From positions 1 to 16,762 of the forward strand of contig JALVYZ010000005.1 of the NCBI GenBank assembly GCA_027037705.1: DNA of 16,762 bases, written 5' to 3'. The notes under the pieces were generated by a model that was given only the letters and a program-made list of their open reading frames with translations, was not told the origin of the DNA and did no database searches. Shown in pieces: positions 16,162-16,762 of the stretch. The DNA comes from a bacterium (GTDB taxonomy: Bacteria; DYJV01; JALVYZ01). The translations under genes were made by a program, and so were the position numbers. How positions within the stretch are numbered: the stretch's first letter is position 1; every line of letters starts with the position of its first letter.

Positions 16162-16760
16162 TCAATTACTCCTATTGATTCGATTTCAGTAGTAGGAATA
16201 ATTTCATTATGAGAAAGTACATTTATTCTACGGATATATTTTTCAAGCAATTCTCTTAAATGATATCTAACTATTGGAGCAGTTAATATAATTGGAGGTA
16301 AATTAAGGATATTAAATTTTTCTACAATATCCTTTGTTTTCATAATAATTTCATTTGCAATTTGCGGATCCAAAGTTAAAAACGCACCATGTTCAGTCCT
16401 ATGAATAGCATTAGATATTGCATCTTCATATTTTGGAGAAAGAGTAGCTACATGCAACTTCCCATCATCTGCAATGTAAAGATTTGTTATTGTTCTAAAC
16501 AATGCCTGTCTTACATACTCAGTTAATATATCTATATCTTTTGTTATTGTTCCATAATCAGCTAAAGTTTCTAAAATTGTTTGAATATCTCTTATAGGTA
16601 TTTGTTCTCTCAATAAGTTCTGTAAGACTTTCTGGATTTTTCCAACAGAAAGAATGTTAGGAACAAGTTCTTCCACTAATTTAGGATAATGTTTTTTAGC
16701 TGCATCTAAAATGTTTTGGACTTCCTGTCTTGATAGAATTTCATGAGCATAATCTTTTAT
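16158..16760 (-). CDS. flhA: Flagellar export gate protein FlhA, C-terminal part (cut by window edge)
   Basis: The frame runs in from the right edge, so the start is outside the window; 200 residues are visible. FlhA is the large inner-membrane export-gate component of the flagellar type III secretion system. This part is from its cytoplasmic domain: HEILSRQEVQNILDAAKKHY at the right edge, then KLVEELVP, LLREQIPIRDIQTILETLADY and a late REL segment (PIVRYHLRELLEKYI), all typical of the family. A GTG at 16676 is internal, not a start. The stop overlaps the flhF ATG. Promoter for the operon lies beyond the window. Confidence 0.97.
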   Translation of the reverse strand: MKDYAHEILSRQEVQNILDAAKKHYPKLVEELVPNILSVGKIQKVLQNLLREQIPIRDIQTILETLADYGTITKDIDILTEYVRQALFRTITNLYIADDGKLHVATLSPKYEDAISNAIHRTEHGAFLTLDPQIANEIIMKTKDIVEKFNILNLPPIILTAPIVRYHLRELLEKYIRRINVLSHNEIIPTTEIESIGVIE

Positions 16761-16762
16761 TA

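Noticed and set aside
12525-16762. The minus-strand block as an integrated or foreign island
   Set aside because: Its base composition and codon use look like the plus-strand genes, and the gene order is the usual flagellar one; there is no integrase, tRNA or repeat at its border.

Overview
The window is A+T-rich chromosomal DNA with very dense, ordinary-looking coding sequence: 15 genes, two of them cut by the window edges. I see no insertion sequence, CRISPR array, tRNA or rRNA. The gene set suggests a flagellated, Gram-negative-type, anaerobic or anaerobe-derived bacterium. FlhA, FlhF, FlhG and FliA point to a flagellum. The glycosyltransferase family 9 protein and UDP-glucuronate epimerase point to surface polysaccharide. 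Indolepyruvate:ferredoxin oxidoreductase points to ferredoxin-based metabolism. The codon choice (AGA arginine, A/T third positions) and gene content would fit a low-GC phylum such as Deferribacterota or a neighbouring lineage, but that placement is only a guess.

Plus strand, 1-12554. The left edge holds the end of a class II aldolase gene, which overlaps a UDP-glucuronate 4-epimerase gene by one base. Next is a cytidylate kinase-like gene that looks like its own transcription unit, with a good promoter in front and a strong intrinsic terminator behind. Then come iorA and iorB, encoding the two subunits of indolepyruvate:ferredoxin oxidoreductase, with clpS overlapping the end of iorB. A class V aminotransferase and serA follow; together they can supply the first two steps of serine synthesis. 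They are separated by a 179-base leader that is nearly free of G. Closely spaced after serA are purA, prfB and a soluble PAS-PAS-histidine kinase-receiver protein. The prfB gene is intact but needs a programmed +1 frameshift at an in-frame UGA, so a simple open-reading-frame search shows only its last 60% and leaves an apparent gap at 9587-10043.

Minus strand, 16762-12525. This is a tight flagellar control operon read from the right edge: flhA (3' part), flhF, flhG, fliA and a glycosyltransferase family 9 gene. The genes overlap or are separated by only a few bases. FlhF and FlhG set flagellar position and number, FlhA is the export gate, and FliA is the sigma factor for late flagellar genes. 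The last gene of this operon converges on the histidine kinase gene and overlaps it by 30 bases, with no terminator visible between them.

I found no convincing undescribed system. The points most worth checking are the prfB recoding site, the isolated cytidylate kinase-like gene with its altered P-loop, the G-depleted serA leader, the double hairpin ahead of iorA, and the orphan hybrid kinase with the tail-to-tail overlap.
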